Shown piece after piece: positions 48,055 through 60,629 of a stretch of DNA of 64,000 nucleotides. Position numbers and translations under genes: made by a program. The stretch is taken from the NCBI GenBank assembly GCA_004369085.1, contig ML210146.1:124001-188000 (forward strand), read 5' to 3'. The stretch's first letter is position 1, and every line of letters starts with the position of its first letter. The DNA comes from Coprinopsis marcescibilis. Lineage: Eukaryota; Basidiomycota; Agaricomycetes; Agaricales; Psathyrellaceae. The notes beneath the pieces are model-generated. The model worked only from the letters and a program-made list of their open reading frames with translations. It was not told the DNA's origin and did no database searches.

Positions 48055-51000
48055 ATGGCTACTAGATCATCATCCAGGGCGAGGACCACAACGCCGGCTC
48101 CCCCACCCCCAGTAACCCGTGCCACACGAACCCGCACAGCGTCCAGGGCACCTTCAGAGGATCCAGCTCCTGTCGTACCTGCGAGGAAACCTTCTGGTCG
48201 GAAACCATTAGAAAAGCGAGAAAATGTAGAAACGCCTCCACCGCGACCGCCATCGAAGGTCAAAGGAAAAGCACCAGCTTCAAAAACGTCGAGCCAAGCA
48301 CTAAATGTTGAAAGTGAACGCGAAAGCATCATGGTACGTGATTAGCAGTGGGACTGGCTTCGGTCTAACGCAGGATATAGGCCTATCTTCGCATCCGACC
48401 TCGCGCTGGAGAGGAGCCTTGCTCATCGCCATACCTCATCCCTATATCGGATACAGCTGTCAGGATGTCCGATCCAAATGATACCCAAAATAATCGAGCT
48501 CAGTACAGAGCATCGGTTGCCCAGCCGCCTTCCGTATACAGTTTCTCTCATATCTTCCCTCCAAACACCCGGCAACAGGACTTTTTCACCAAGACCACTT
48601 TGCCACTCGTGAAGGATCTCTTGCAAGGACAAAACGGCCTGTTGTTTACGTATGGCGTCACAAACTCTGGAAAAACATACACTGTACAGGGTGGCAAAGA
48701 GCCTGGCACAGCCGGAATCCTGCCACGAACTCTGGATGTACTGTTCAACAGCATAGATGGTCTGCAAGGCGATGGAAAGGTGGGATCCTACTTTCGTGTC
48801 TCTCTCGTTGTGGCTAATCTCCTGCCTTCCATAGTTCCGCCCCGTTCGACTGTACGGTGTAGCACCTGCAGATCCAACGGACTCTAGACCGCCACAGATC
48901 AGTGCAGAACCTGCCGTAGCACAAGTCCTCCGATCTCTCGATGATTCGCCAGACCTCGAATTCGAAGCCGACCCTACTGTCGTTCCAGTGGATCGAAACT
49001 ACCAGTACACCATCTGGTTGTCGTATGTGGAGGTATATAATGAGAAGGTTTATGACCTTCTCGCTTCCGCAAAGGACGAGACGGATATGCACGTCGACCC
49101 CACACCTCGTGCGGGGAACTCCAAGATCCCTCTTCTTACTCGCCAAGCTTTGAATTTGCGTCCTTCTCCAGTAGCCGACAATCCTGACTCAGAGGTTGGC
49201 GGGAAATATATCTCTGGACTTCGTCAGTTCAGAGTAACAAGTGCCTCACAAGCCAAGAGCTTGGTGAAACTTGGGCAACTGCACCGCCGCGTCTTTGGGA
49301 CGCTTGCCAATAGGGAAAGTAGTCGAAGTCATGGAATGGTCATCATCAAGGTCATGCGCGGCCATCGCGGCGAAAAGGATGTCAGTTAGGTATCTCTTTA
49401 CTCCAGTGTACTATCGCTGATATGCTTATTTACAGGATCCTACCTCTCTACAGATATCTCGACTGACATTGGTTGACCTCGCCGGATCTGAGAGAACAAA
49501 GCACACTCACACCACCGGAGATCGTTTGAAAGAGGCTGGAAATATCAACAAGTCACTCATGGTCCTTGGTCAATGTATGGAGGTCCTTCGTACCAATCAA
49601 CGCAAGGTCGCCATGAGTTTGGCGCACGATGGCATCGGAGCCTTGGGGCGAATGGATACCCGAGACGTCAAACGCACCCTATCTGTCGTTCCATTCCGAC
49701 ATAGCAAGCTGACTGAAGCACTTATGGATTATTTCATCGGGGACGGTCGCGTTGTAAGTGTTTCGCATTGAAAAGGCGCCTGTTAGTGATGACCAACGTT
49801 ACACAGGTCATGATCGTCAACATCAACCCGTACGATACGGGGTACGATGAGAATTCACACATTATGAAGTTCGCTGCACTGGCGAGGGAAGTGTACACGA
49901 CGCCTGCCGCCGCCCCTGTGCAGAAGTTGCCACCCAACTTTGGGCCAGGGAAACTCAAAGGGAACAGAATCAAAGAGCCAGGCCCTCTGACACTCACCGG
50001 AAGTGACATTGCCCCTAAAATGATTTACAAGCGGAAGGTCACCATCTCGATGGGTGGTGCTGATGTAGGGAAGAAGCCTAGCGAGACCATTGTCGAGGTT
50101 GTGGAAGGTAAGCAGCTCTTGCCTTGAGATATGCCACAGACAAATTGAGTATTGTGCAGAGGACGAGGACAAAGCATATGATAATGAGGATGGAGATGTA
50201 GAGGAGCCAGCCAATCCTCTAGTTGACGCGCTTTTCGAGGAGATTGAGAGGCTGCGTGTACTGGTAAGTAACCTCAGTCAATGGTATAGGATCGATCAAC
50301 TAACGGTTTTCCGACTAGCTGTATGAGGCTGAAGAGCGATGTGCAGTTGTTGAGGCTGAGACGCGGGATGAAGTCATGCAGGAAATGGAAGAACGCATGA
50401 AGTCTATGGAACGCATGTATTCAAGGCGACTCATGTCCGAGGTATGCATGTATGTGTCCGTTTCTGGTCGGTACTAATGCATGGCACTGTTAGATTGAAC
50501 AAAACGAACTTAAAACTGACGCGAAGATTGACATGCTGCACCAAGCAGGCTTGTTCACAAGCCCAGTCAAGAGAAGCGCGACGCTGGAATCACTTTCTGA
50601 AGAAGAAGAAGAAGATATTGAAATGAGCTTGGTATGTTGGCGACCTATGCAGCGTGGAATATACACTGACAGGATTCTAGGTTGACGATGATATGGTGGG
50701 ATCGGATACCGATGGTCCGCCATCGAGATCTGCATCGCCACTGGCAAGGAAGGACAAGGCAAAGACCAACGACGCGTTCAAATCCATGGGGACGACGACT
50801 CCGGTCAAGAAGAGGTCCTTAGCGCCGATGATTACTGACGAAGACGACGAAGAGTTGACTGAACTTGAGGATGACGAATCAGAGCGATCTGAAGACAGTG
50901 AGGAAGCCGACGAAGACGAAGACGCAGAGATGATGGAAACCCAAGAAGATAGCGACGACGGAGACTACGAAGATCAGAAAGTGCCGTCGGAGGACGAAGA

Positions 51001-51420
51001 GGAAGACTGGGTTCCCACGTCTACGTCGAAAAAACGCACACCTGCAAAGTCAAAGGCGACACAGCCAGCAGTTCAGGGACAGACAGCCTCGGCCAAGAAG
51101 CAACCACGGATTCCAAAGCTCGCGACAGAGTTGAATAAGCCTTTAGATCGTACGGAACCCAAGGCTGCGCCGCAAGCAAAGAAGAAACCTCGTTCGTCTT
51201 TGGATACGGACTCGGAAGATGACGAAGTGCCTGTCGCACCCAAGAAGAAGAGGTAAAGTGTTGACTATGCCTTCGCGCGCTGATAGCTCAACATTTTCCA
51301 ACCAGACAACTTGCGAAGAAGACAATCATGACTGTTGAAAGTGTTGAACAGGTCACTTGGGAGGCGGAGAAGATCAACGGGCAAGGCATGAAGACAATTC
51401 GACGACTTGGCAACTATTAG
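48055..51420 (+). CDS. Kinesin-6 family motor (MKLP/KIF20/Klp9-like)
   Basis: Plus-end mitotic motor acting at the spindle midzone and in cytokinesis. The ATG at 48055 gives MATRSSSRARTTTPAPPPPV; a basic, Pro-rich leader of about 95 residues precedes the motor (AYLRIRPRAGEEPC). The P-loop is GVTNSGKTYTVQG, the form typical of kinesin-6 rather than GQTGSGKT. Switch I lies in ANRESSRSHGMV and switch II in LVDLAGSERTKHT, with RLKEAGNINKSLMVLGQCME. A long loop (about 48840-49000) rich in acidic and Pro residues before NYQYTIWLSYVEVYNEKVYD is also a kinesin-6 trait. A coiled coil (EEIERLRVL..YEAEERCAVVEAETRDEV) and an acidic then Lys-rich tail end TIRRLGNY at 51420. About eight introns; near 1,000 residues. 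Confidence 0.9.
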
Positions 51421-51577
51421 ACCATCATAAATGCATCCCATCTACTCGTGTTATGCTACAATCAGAGTCATTACTACTAATTCCGTCATCTAAGCATTAA
51501 ATAGACATTCGTTTTTGTACATTGAATAATTTCTTGTCGTACTTGTTGTGTGACTGTGACAATGTGTGACTAGTCCG

Positions 51578-51583
51578 ACGCGT
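51578..51583. promoter_or_regulatory. MluI cell-cycle box upstream of uracil-DNA glycosylase
   Basis: Exact ACGCGT, 125 bp upstream of the chosen ATG (51708), embedded in a CG-rich patch (51576-51594). In yeasts this box drives G1/S expression of replication and repair genes. Role here is inferred. Confidence 0.4.
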
Positions 51584-51707
51584 CGCGAGAGCGCGACTGA
51601 TGTGGTTCGGCCATAAATACGGCTCGAGTACGTTGCGCCCCGCAAACGACTCTGATTCCTTCCCATCCTCCTTCAACGTTGCCAACCGTCCATTAAAGGT
51701 CACGAAT

Positions 51708-53150
51708 ATGCCCAAGGCCACCAGAGAGACCACGGCAGGAGACGAAATGCAAGCAGCCAAATCTGCCACACAGAAAACGATCAGCAGTATGTTCACGAAG
51801 AAGGCGCCTGTTGCTGTTGGTACGACGACACGAACAGTGTCGTCAGCCAGGCTAAAAATTATAGAGGCAGCCCTGTGCGTGGCTCTCAGCTTAGACATGT
51901 CTTGGAGCTTATTTTTCCATCTTCTTTTCCAGCCAGGAGGCCAAAGAAACTGGCGTGACCGCTGAGGAAGCACCTTCCCCCGTGGCAAGCTCTTCGACAT
52001 CTCAAATCAAAGTTCCCATATCTGTTACGCTTGATACTCTGGAGAAGGATACTATGGATCCGACGTGGTACGAGGCTCTCAAAAAAGAGTTCGAGAAACC
52101 GTATTTCAAGCAGGTTTGTCCGGCGACTTTGGCTTTCATACGCGACGCGTTGCTGAACCGTGTCATAGCTGAAGAAGTTTCTTGCCACCGAAATGGCCTC
52201 CAACAAGGTGTTTCCGACGCGTAGGTACTTCTGCCCTTCTGGTGTCTGACGATGCTTAGCCTATGAACAGTGAACAACATATATTCTTGGTCAAGGTTTA
52301 CCCCGTTATCCGAAGTCAAGGTCGTTATTGTAGGCCAGGTGAGAACGTCCTTTCTTAAATTTGCCTTTGTATACTAACTCCAAGTTGCTTCTAGGACCCG
52401 TACCACGACGACGGTCAGGCCCATGGTGAGCAGACAAGGAGATATACGACAACATTTTCTGACAAAAGGCTTTTCATAAAGGTCTCTCGTTTTCTGTCCT
52501 TCCTCCAAATGCACCACCTCCATCCTTACGAAACATCTACAAGCAAATCGCAAGTGATTATCCCGGCTTCGTGCCACCGAAAAAGAACGGGTAAGCCCGT
52601 GGACTCGTACCGCTCCTGCGTATGTTGCTGAGCAGAACTCTCTTTGTACCAGTGACCTTTCGCCGTTAGCTTCGCAAGGCGTACTCTGGCTAAATACCAG
52701 TTTGACTGTTCGGGCCCACAAAGCTGGTTCACACGCGAAGAAGGGCTGGGAGACATTCACCACTCAAGTAATGCGGACGGTTCTGGAACGCGAAGGTGAT
52801 ATTTCTGGCGTTGTTTTCCTTGCTTGGGGATTGCCTGCCCAAAAGACATGTGCCGCACTGAAAATAGACAAGGTACGTTCTGTCTTGCTCTTTGCTTAAG
52901 TTTTTAACTAACTTTTACTTGTTACAGAAGAAGCATCTACTCCTTCAGTACGTGGCTGTCTCACAGCTTGACTATACCCAGTTGAAAAATACTGCCTTTT
53001 AGATCTGCCCATCCTTCCCCATTATCAGCAAGCCGAGGCTTCTTTGGTAATGAACACTTTAAGAAATCCAACGAGTGGCTCGAGTCCAAGTACGGCGAGG
53101 ACGCCAAAATCGACTGGATGGTGATGAGCGGCGAGAAGTTGAAGGTATAA
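51708..53150 (+). CDS. UNG1: Uracil-DNA glycosylase (family 1)
   Basis: Removes uracil from DNA, the first step of base-excision repair. I chose the ATG at 51708 ([20 protein letters not shown]) because it places the PCNA-binding motif QKTISSMF at residues 22-29, as in nuclear UNG. An in-frame ATG at 51600 would add 36 residues and might make another isoform, but that extension is only weakly presequence-like. Catalytic motifs are intact: [17 protein letters not shown] with the water-activating Asp, the uracil-pocket segment [19 protein letters not shown], and [17 protein letters not shown] with the transition-state His and the intercalation loop. Introns follow about nine exons; the end is [10 protein letters not shown], stop 53148-53150. 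About 320 residues. Confidence 0.93.
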
Positions 53151-53371
53151 AAGTCGGTCGCATTCACATTCGGTCTTATATACCCTTTCCAAATCTATCT
53201 ATCACTGCACATTGCTAATCTTTCTGCCTTATCTATCGTTACTTGTACATGTATACAAGGGCTCCTGCTGGACTTGTAATTTACCATGCAATTGAATATA
53301 GCTGACTGTCCTTGGGAATTGTCAGCCGCGAGAACAGGTCGGGGTTTTCATCAGAACCTGCTCCTCACGGC

Positions 53372-54342
53372 ATGATACCAACTCCAGATATCTCACATCT
53401 CACCGCAAAGGACTATGACTCGATATATGAGCCAGCCGGTATGCCTAAATATTTTTATCTCGCATGCCTTTAGAAGAAGACTGAGCTTGGCAACCAGAGG
53501 ATACATTCCTGCTTTTAGATGCTCTCGAGGCTGAAGAACAGGCGCTAAAAGATTCCAAACCGTCCATATGCCTTGAAGTCGGGTGAAGCACCTGCTTTTA
53601 CCTATCTTACACAAAATTTAATCTTTTTCAGATCAGGGTCGGGATGTGTATCGACCTTTTTGACCAAAATTGTTCATCCCGCTGGTGAGTAGCAAGCATC
53701 GCCCGCAATCGACGAAAAATCGACAGGTCTGCAGTCTATATTTGTACAGATATCAACCCCAGGGCTTGCGTTGCGACCAGAAGCACTGGGAGACAAAACA
53801 AGGTTTGACAAATGCGGTCGTCCACCTCGCAGAAACTGAGTATCTCGCATATAGATTGAGCTCGACGTTTGCAACGCGTCGTTCGCTCTGCCTTTTCGTC
53901 AACGCTTGAAAAACAGTATCGATGTGATTGTGTTCAATCCACCTTACGTCCCAACCTCCTTCGAGGAGGCACAATTTGCGCAGGACAACCAGCATCTCGA
54001 GGGTGCATGGGCAGGAGGGCTTGATGGAATGCATGTCACCAACACATTCCTGAGTGATGTCAAGGTGAGAGAGATTTTTCGGTGAAAATAGAGATCATTC
54101 GCTCATTTTTTCCAGGATTTGCTCTCTGACAAGGGGAGATTCTACCTTGCTGCGTTGAAGCAGAACAATGTCTCAGAAATCCAAACCAGGATGCTTGAGG
54201 AGCACGGACTCCGCAGCAAGGCAAGTTGCTCCATCAGCTGGATAAAAATTTCGTCTCACCAACTTACTAGGTTGTCCTGGAGCGCCGGGCAGGGAGAGAG
54301 TATCTGTACATTCTGTGTTTCCAGCATTCAAAAGCATTATAA
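53372..54342 (+). CDS. MTQ2: eRF1 N5-glutamine methyltransferase, MTQ2/HEMK2 type
   Basis: SAM-dependent methyltransferase; in the family it works with Trm112 to methylate the GGQ glutamine of release factor eRF1. The ATG at 53372 gives MIPTPDISHLTAKDYDSIYE; splicing adds EDTFLLLDALEAEE, CLEVGSGSGCVSTFLTKIVH (SAM motif I) and DINPRACVATRSTGRQNK (motif II Asp). An intron ending catatag gives IELDVCNASFALPFRQRLKN, then IDVIVFNPPYVPTSFEEAQF with the NPPY catalytic motif. It ends REYLYILCFQHSKAL at 54340-54342. Seven or so short introns, some with weak borders, make exact residues near 53700-53870 uncertain. About 225 residues, as expected. Confidence 0.88.
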
Positions 54343-54507
54343 TTGGGACTACTGCAAAAGTATTACAAAAGAGAGTATCCATCAGACCGACGCTCAGCTC
54401 GCTGGCAAGTCCTTCGAGCTGCTCTTGCGAGCAAACCCAACGAACGAACCAAACGTCCTCGAGACTCAAATAAAGAGCCATGTTCTCAGTATAACGAGAG
54501 AGCGCGA

Positions 54508-54810
54508 ATGTCATCGAGTGGATATGAAGATGTGGCATTTGTAAAAATGCGAGACTCGGTAAGTTTCTATAAAATAGATCCTTGCTGAGTATGTTCTAAG
54601 GAAACCAGTAAGCATGCTGCCCACCTTATATACCGCAATCTGTTGGTCCGTGCGCACTCATTCCCACGACCGTCGGACTATCGGATCCGAAGCCCGCGTG
54701 GACCATCATCTGAGCCAACCCAAGAAATCGAATATGTGCTTGATATATGTGCCTACAAGAGTCCACGCTATGACAACTTAATAAACGAACGTAAACTAAA
54801 TACGGAATAG
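54508..54810 (+). CDS. Doubtful small ORF, two exons, LYR-like segment
   Basis: Possible 86-residue protein: ATG at 54508 (MSSSGYEDVAFVKMRDS), a 42-nt GT-AG intron (54559-54600), then ETSKHAAHLIYRNLLVRAHS, FPRPSDYRIR and a polar tail ending INERKLNTE. The stretch IYRNLL..A..FP..YR loosely recalls mitochondrial LYR-motif proteins such as ISD11, which are 80-100 residues long. However, the order of conserved residues after the motif is not convincing. It is squeezed between MTQ2 and the tricalbin stop (37 bp away). It may equally be untranslated sequence. Confidence 0.22.
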
Positions 54811-54846
54811 CATAAGGTAAGTATCAAAAGTAAATGCGACAGTGTT

Positions 54847-57800
54847 TTACTCCTCCTCTGTTGGTCGTTTGCCACGAATGCTGAACCGTGAAGGATTAAC
54901 AATCGACATAGTCCTTGAAAGTCCATTCTCGCTGCTCGAAGAAATCGACGCCCGACTACTCATTGGGTTTGTCGAAGCATCGTACTCCAATCGTAACCTA
55001 AGCAAGCCACCGTCCTTCAGTTCGAGAAGAACCTCGGAAGCGGATACACCGTCAGGTCTGATGTGTCTCCAGATCTAACAACAAACAAATAAGAATCCTG
55101 TCAAGCTGAAAGACAACGGTTACTTACATCCACTTCACCCTCTGCTACCTCCTTGTCCTTTCCAATGGTCTTGTGTTCCCAGACCCAGACATGGATTTTT
55201 GGTGTAAGGGTTGAAGCAGAAAATTTGAATGACTCATTCCTAAGAGTGCCGCAGGTCAGACACACTCAGCAGACCAATAAAAATCTAGACTAACCATTCT
55301 GGAGCCGCAGTCCTCGACGTGTGCTTTGTCTTATGCTCCTTGTCGCCAACCCGAAGAACGACGTAGGGCTTGATCTCTGATTGAGACAAGTCCTTGGCGT
55401 CGATAACGGTCACTCTCAGGGTTCCAGGTTCGTTTGAAGATGGGGCATCAGATGTTGGGAAGGCAGCCAAACCACCAGCCGTCCCAACAGCTGCTGCAGG
55501 CCCAAGAATCGGTCGAGAAGCTTGTCCAGCAGGAACGTCAGCAAGCGCTACATCCAACTCGTTCCTATCCTTGTCGCCGCTGCGTTTGAACACACCCGTT
55601 ACGCCGTGGAACACACCCTTGCCAGCGGTTACGGGTAATCCGCCGATCTGGGTCATCGCACGACCAGCCGATGTGAATGTGGATGTGTTCTTCCTCTGCT
55701 TGGCAATGATACCGGGTTGGAATACGAGGCGGATTCGAATGTAACCCTTTTCGCCATGTTTTTGTGACGAAAGCGGGACGCTGAGCTCCGAAGCTTCGAA
55801 TGGCTCGAGAGAAGCAAGGTCGATTCTGCCGATCCCAAGACTCTTTGCTTGCTCGATCTGGTTCCAGTCAAACACTTCCAGTTGGAAGTCGGCGGCAACC
55901 CGTGAAGGCTTTATGACACGGTTAAAACTTGTGTCTGGGGCCAAAGCGCATCCACTCACCACTTGGATTTCAAACGCTTCATTCCATTCAGGCGTGAGCG
56001 TCTTCTTTTTGGTCTGCGACTTGAATACCTTGTTGTCGTTGAGAGCGAACACCACGTAAGGATCGGATTTCCCGCCTCGATCAACTCCTCGAATTTCATG
56101 CCCGTCAATAAGCTCAACCCGCAGAACACCTTGGTCTAAAAACTAATCAGCCACGCTATCATCACACCAGGGGAGACGAAACTCACTGTTTATACTCTCT
56201 CGTGGCTCCAATTTGACAGGGACAGGGATATAACGAGACTCGATCAAGATAGTGGTTTCGCTGTCGCCATTCCTGTTCGTCAACGAATAGGATTGCGGCG
56301 ATCGCTGCGATACACGGGTCAGTATGTGTTGCTGAGACGACTCCCTGAACATACCATAGTTGCCAACAAAAACTCCTTGGCATCACCCTTCCACTCACAG
56401 ACGACATCATCCTTGTCGCCCTCGTCAGCGTCGTTCAGCCTCAACCACACTTGACCAAAGTCAACTTCCTTCAAGAAACCTTCACCAACCGAGTCAAATT
56501 GAGAATGTGTACTCCGCGCTCTTTCTGTGCTGAAGCTGGGCCAGTATCCTTCATCCAACAGAACCTCGATCCGTCCCTTCTTCTCCAAATGAGCGGAGAG
56601 AACATGGAACACGACAATGCCAGATTCTGTGGGTGGGCAACTGTGAGTAAATGCGATGAAATTGCAATGAGAAATCACTTGCGGTTTGTTAAAAGCTCTT
56701 CGACAGACATTTCAACGCCTGCTTCCGACTCTGCTTTTGAATGTGCATCCCCACTAGAGCTTGTTGTTGCCTCGTCTCCACTGTCAATTGCAAAGTCCTT
56801 GGGCTTCGCAGTTGTTGGAGTTTCCGTGGTGGTTCCGTTGGTTCCGTTAGCCTTGGACGGTTCCAAACCACCGTTCAGCGATGTAGTAGACTTCTTCTTA
56901 GATGGCTTGATCGTCAGCGCAATAGGAGAGTTGGAGTTCACCGAGACCTTGTCCGAATCGGCTTCTTCGTCTGCGCCCTTGACGCGACCAGTGGAAAGGG
57001 CAGTCGATTGCTCGCCGAACGAAATATCTTTGAGCTTGAGGGCCGGGATAAAGGTCGCAGAGTAGTGCAACGTTCCTTTGGTGCTATTGCCCCTGTCAAG
57101 TCGGAGGGGGTCGGCGGCATCCTTGGCTCCTGTCGATTGGTAAGGGTACTTGGGGTCTTCAGACTGACTGGCAAGTTCTGACAAGTGAACTTCGGTGGAG
57201 CCAAGCGACCGATCCTTGGTCAAATGCTGGTAGTCCATACACTCCAACAAGAGCGACTCCTTCAACGAATGTACGGGGATGTAGATGATTTGGTCCCACA
57301 CAGGGTTCAAGTTGTTGTTGACCACTTCCGTTCGGCCTTTGGTGACATTCCTGACTTGAACGCGGACGTACGGATCGCTCTTGCCTCCTAAAGCTGCTTC
57401 GACATTCTTGACGTCGACCGCTTTGTTGAGGTGCAGCCTGACAACTCCAATCGGCGGCGTGTACTGACCAGCGCCATGGAGGCTTCCAGCCATAGCCACA
57501 GGTTTCCACTCGGCGCTAATTCGCAGCCTTCCAGACTTGCAACCGCTGAGCGGGAACCAGTCGCGACCTCCTTCTACCTTGGCATCAATGAGGTCAACCA
57601 GTCGAATGGACATGTGGCCAACAACGGGATCCTTGAGCAATTCACGCTCGTCGATAACCTTGACAGTAACGACATCGCTGTCCTTGCTGGTGCAGAAGAA
57701 TTCATACGCGGACTCCCACACGGGATTGTTCGTACGCTTGAGTCGAGGGACAGTGAACGAGGGCTTGCGATTGGCGTTGAGGTAGACCTTGGCTAGGGGG

Positions 57801-59912
57801 TTCAATTCGCCAGTGAGTGATTTTGTATGGTCAAGTTCCTTGGCTTGATGGACGACTAAACGGACGATCCCGACAGCTGTACCCCGCATTAGCAAATCGT
57901 TATCAAATATTAAACGGTATGTCACTACTCACTGGACTCGGGGATGACGTTCGTTTCTGGTTCAGGTTCCAAAACAGGGTAGAACGCAACGTCATAACGG
58001 AGTTCGCCCCGGTCTTTTCCATCCTTGAGCAGCTGGCCATGAATTCCCTCCTGAATGGCGTCGTCTTCCAATTTATTGAGGTCATATGATGTTGTTCCGA
58101 GTTTTTGGTCACTTCTGTGATCATTGTAGTCGTAGAGATCCAGTACCAATCGTTCGTGGAGGCTGTTGATAAGAACGTATTTCGTCTCCGCCCAGGTCGG
58201 GTTGTAGCTGCAGTGAAGATGTTCTATTAGTGAAAAAGGCAGTGCAATATGCAAGCTCCACATACGTGTTCTCTTTGATCGTGGTGCGCGCAAGTTCATT
58301 GCGGTCATTGATGGAGAGCGAGACATAGGGGTCAGGAGAACCACCGCCAATTTTAACGCCTTTGATACCGCGAGCCGAATGGATAGTGACTTGGAGAACG
58401 CCCATTGCTGTGTCCAGCGGCTTGCCGGACAGCAATTGTTCCAAATTTAGTGTAAACACGTTCGGGGCATACATCATCGGGCCTAGGATCGAGTGCGTTG
58501 TATCACGAATGAAAGATGACAATCCAGGGATCTGAAGATTTTATCAACGGGTTGTTAGCAGTTGCAACAGCAGAAAGCTTACGCTTGCAATATCAAGACC
58601 AAAGGCATCACCGCCCACGGGTTTCAAGACGTAATCGATGACAGGTTTCTCCAAGAAACAGATGTCGACAACCTGAATATGAGGAAAGTTGGTGATGAGC
58701 TTCATTTTGACCCGCATGAGTCCGCTAAAAGTAATGTCCTCGACGAGCACCGGTAAACCAGCGGTGGCAAGACCCTTGCCGAGCCGAACAGTGAGTACGA
58801 TCCTAGGGTTAACTTTGGCAGCAGCTTGGCGTTTGGTCATGTCACGCTCATCTGTTGGCGTGAACGAGACAGCCCAGTCCATCATGACGATATCATCTTC
58901 GGTTTTGGGGAAGGTGCGGACTTTGTCGATTCTTGGGGCTTTTGTTCCCAGCGTGAACTCTGTGAGGCGGAGCGAATCCAAGAATGCCGGGGTGTAGGCA
59001 CTCAGAACTTGATCCACGGAGCGAACAATAGTGTTGGACATGACCGGTTCGTAGATAAGCCAGAAGCGTTCGAGGAAATTGTTGAGCCAATCAGCAGTTT
59101 CATGTTCTGAGCCCAAGCTTGTCTTGACAAGGTCTCGTTGAATGTCGTCTCGCGCGTTCCGGTAGAACCGATCCATAGACGTGGTGTAGTACGTGTTGCA
59201 AACTGCCAAGAGGATGAACAACCAACCCCAACCGAAGCCAAATCGGGTAAAGAAATGAGAAGCGAGTACGGCCTGGCCATATTGATTATCAGCGAGTCAG
59301 AAACGCAATGAATGGAAGTTAACGCACCACCACAATCACGGCAGCATTGTGGTACCACGAACCGTAGTACTGCTCGGAAACGAACTGTTCCAGAATATGC
59401 TTCTCCCTCTCTTCCCCCTCTGCCAGAGGAGGTTTGTCGAGGCCAGCCATTTGACGCCACCCTACAATGTACCAGTCGGGAATTTCGGAAGCTTCCTTGG
59501 CTGGAACGCCACCAGGCATGATGGCTGTACCATTAGACTCTGCTGCCTGCACCTTCTCTGCAACCTGTTGGGTATCCTTTGCCACGACCTTTTTGTCTTC
59601 AGCGTCAGAGTCCTCAATCAGAATTGTGGGTATGACGCGACTATTTCCGTTTGCGGGACTTGAGTCGATAGCTTTGAGCCCACGTCAGTACATCATTGCA
59701 TACGACACAGACAGGGGCGGCGAACCTCTTTCTGGAGCAGAGGGCTGCTGATCGATAAAGCTGGACAGATTCTCAGTGCCCTTTCCTGCAACTGCACCCT
59801 TCTGGGCCGGTGTTGCGTCAGGGTCGAAACTGTGTACTGTTGCACCTTTGGCCTCCAAATTGTCACGATTGAGGACGGCCCCACTCTGGTCTGTCGGCTG
59901 CAAAGTCGCCAT
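54847..59912 (-). CDS. TCB: Tricalbin-like ER-plasma membrane tether (SMP and five C2 domains)
   Basis: Lipid-transfer tether anchored in the ER that contacts the plasma membrane. The ATG at 59912 gives MATLQPTDQSGAVLNRDNLE. A disordered N-terminus leads to a hydrophobic hairpin (YHNAAVIVVAVLASHFFTRF, then GFGWGWLFILLAVCNTYY). The SMP lipid-binding domain follows: ETADWLNNFLERFWLIYEPV, then DDIVMMDWAVSFTPTDE. Five C2 domains come next, beginning GVLQVTIHSARGIKG, GIVRLVVHQAKELDH, GVVRLHLNKAVDVKN, GVLRVELIDGHEIRG-like (KSDPYVVFALNDNK) and GTLRVTVIDAKDLSQ. C2-1, C2-3 and C2-4 keep the SDPYV calcium-loop Asp, while the last has IKPYV and probably does not bind calcium. It ends FSIRGKRPTEEE, stop 54847-54849. 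Around 1,500 residues, the normal tricalbin size. Confidence 0.92.
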
Positions 59913-60629
59913 TGCGACGATGAGGAGAGATTAAAACCTAGGGGGAAAAAGGAAGAGGGGGGAGGGAAGAGAAAAGGAATGGAGTGTGACGACAGAGGGA
60001 ATGGTGGGGAGGGAGGTCTTGAGTCTGCAGTAGTTATTATGAGACGTCGGTGGCACAACAGTCCTGATGTCATCTCTCAATTTGCCGGACACAGCCGGCC
60101 GCGGCCGACCCCAAGGCCCAGCGCACAATTCTCCGTGTTTTCTGAGCCCTGCTGCCAAGTACAATTGTCTAGCGAAACAAGATAATATTATACTCATCGC
60201 TTGAACCAACTATAGAGATCCAGGCGCTGAGGTACACTGTGCCTTTAGCCGCTCGTTCGGTAGGAACGGGTGTTTCGGTCAAGCACAACAGCCTCAAGTT
60301 CCCCGTTAAGAGGTGTTTGAGCGGCCCAAGGTCCTCCCAGGGCGTCGAGTCTGAATCGGTTTCATGTCTTCCTTGTCTTTTCAACGTGCAGTCTACAATA
60401 TGCAACCTTGTGCAACGCCGAACGGCCGCTAACCTGCTCAGCGCTGCATGCCAGTCCGACAACTCGCGGAGGGTTTCCAGTCTCTGATTTGTCAGCGTGT
60501 CGTCACGAGTTCTCGGCTGGCACCTGGGCGTACGCGGTGAACTTGAATTTGGCGGCAACATCTGATTTCTTTGCACTCGTTGGTTGGCCACCGTCAAGCC
60601 TGTAAATTACTGCATTCAGAACCCGTGGA
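59913..60629. promoter_or_regulatory. Divergent promoter region, tricalbin / UGO1-like
   Basis: No gene seen. On the minus strand 59938-60018 is a strong CT-rich tract directly upstream of the tricalbin ATG, typical of fungal core promoters. Short ORFs at 60169-60597 (minus) and 60239-60487 (plus) have no motif and overlap each other. Confidence 0.4.
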
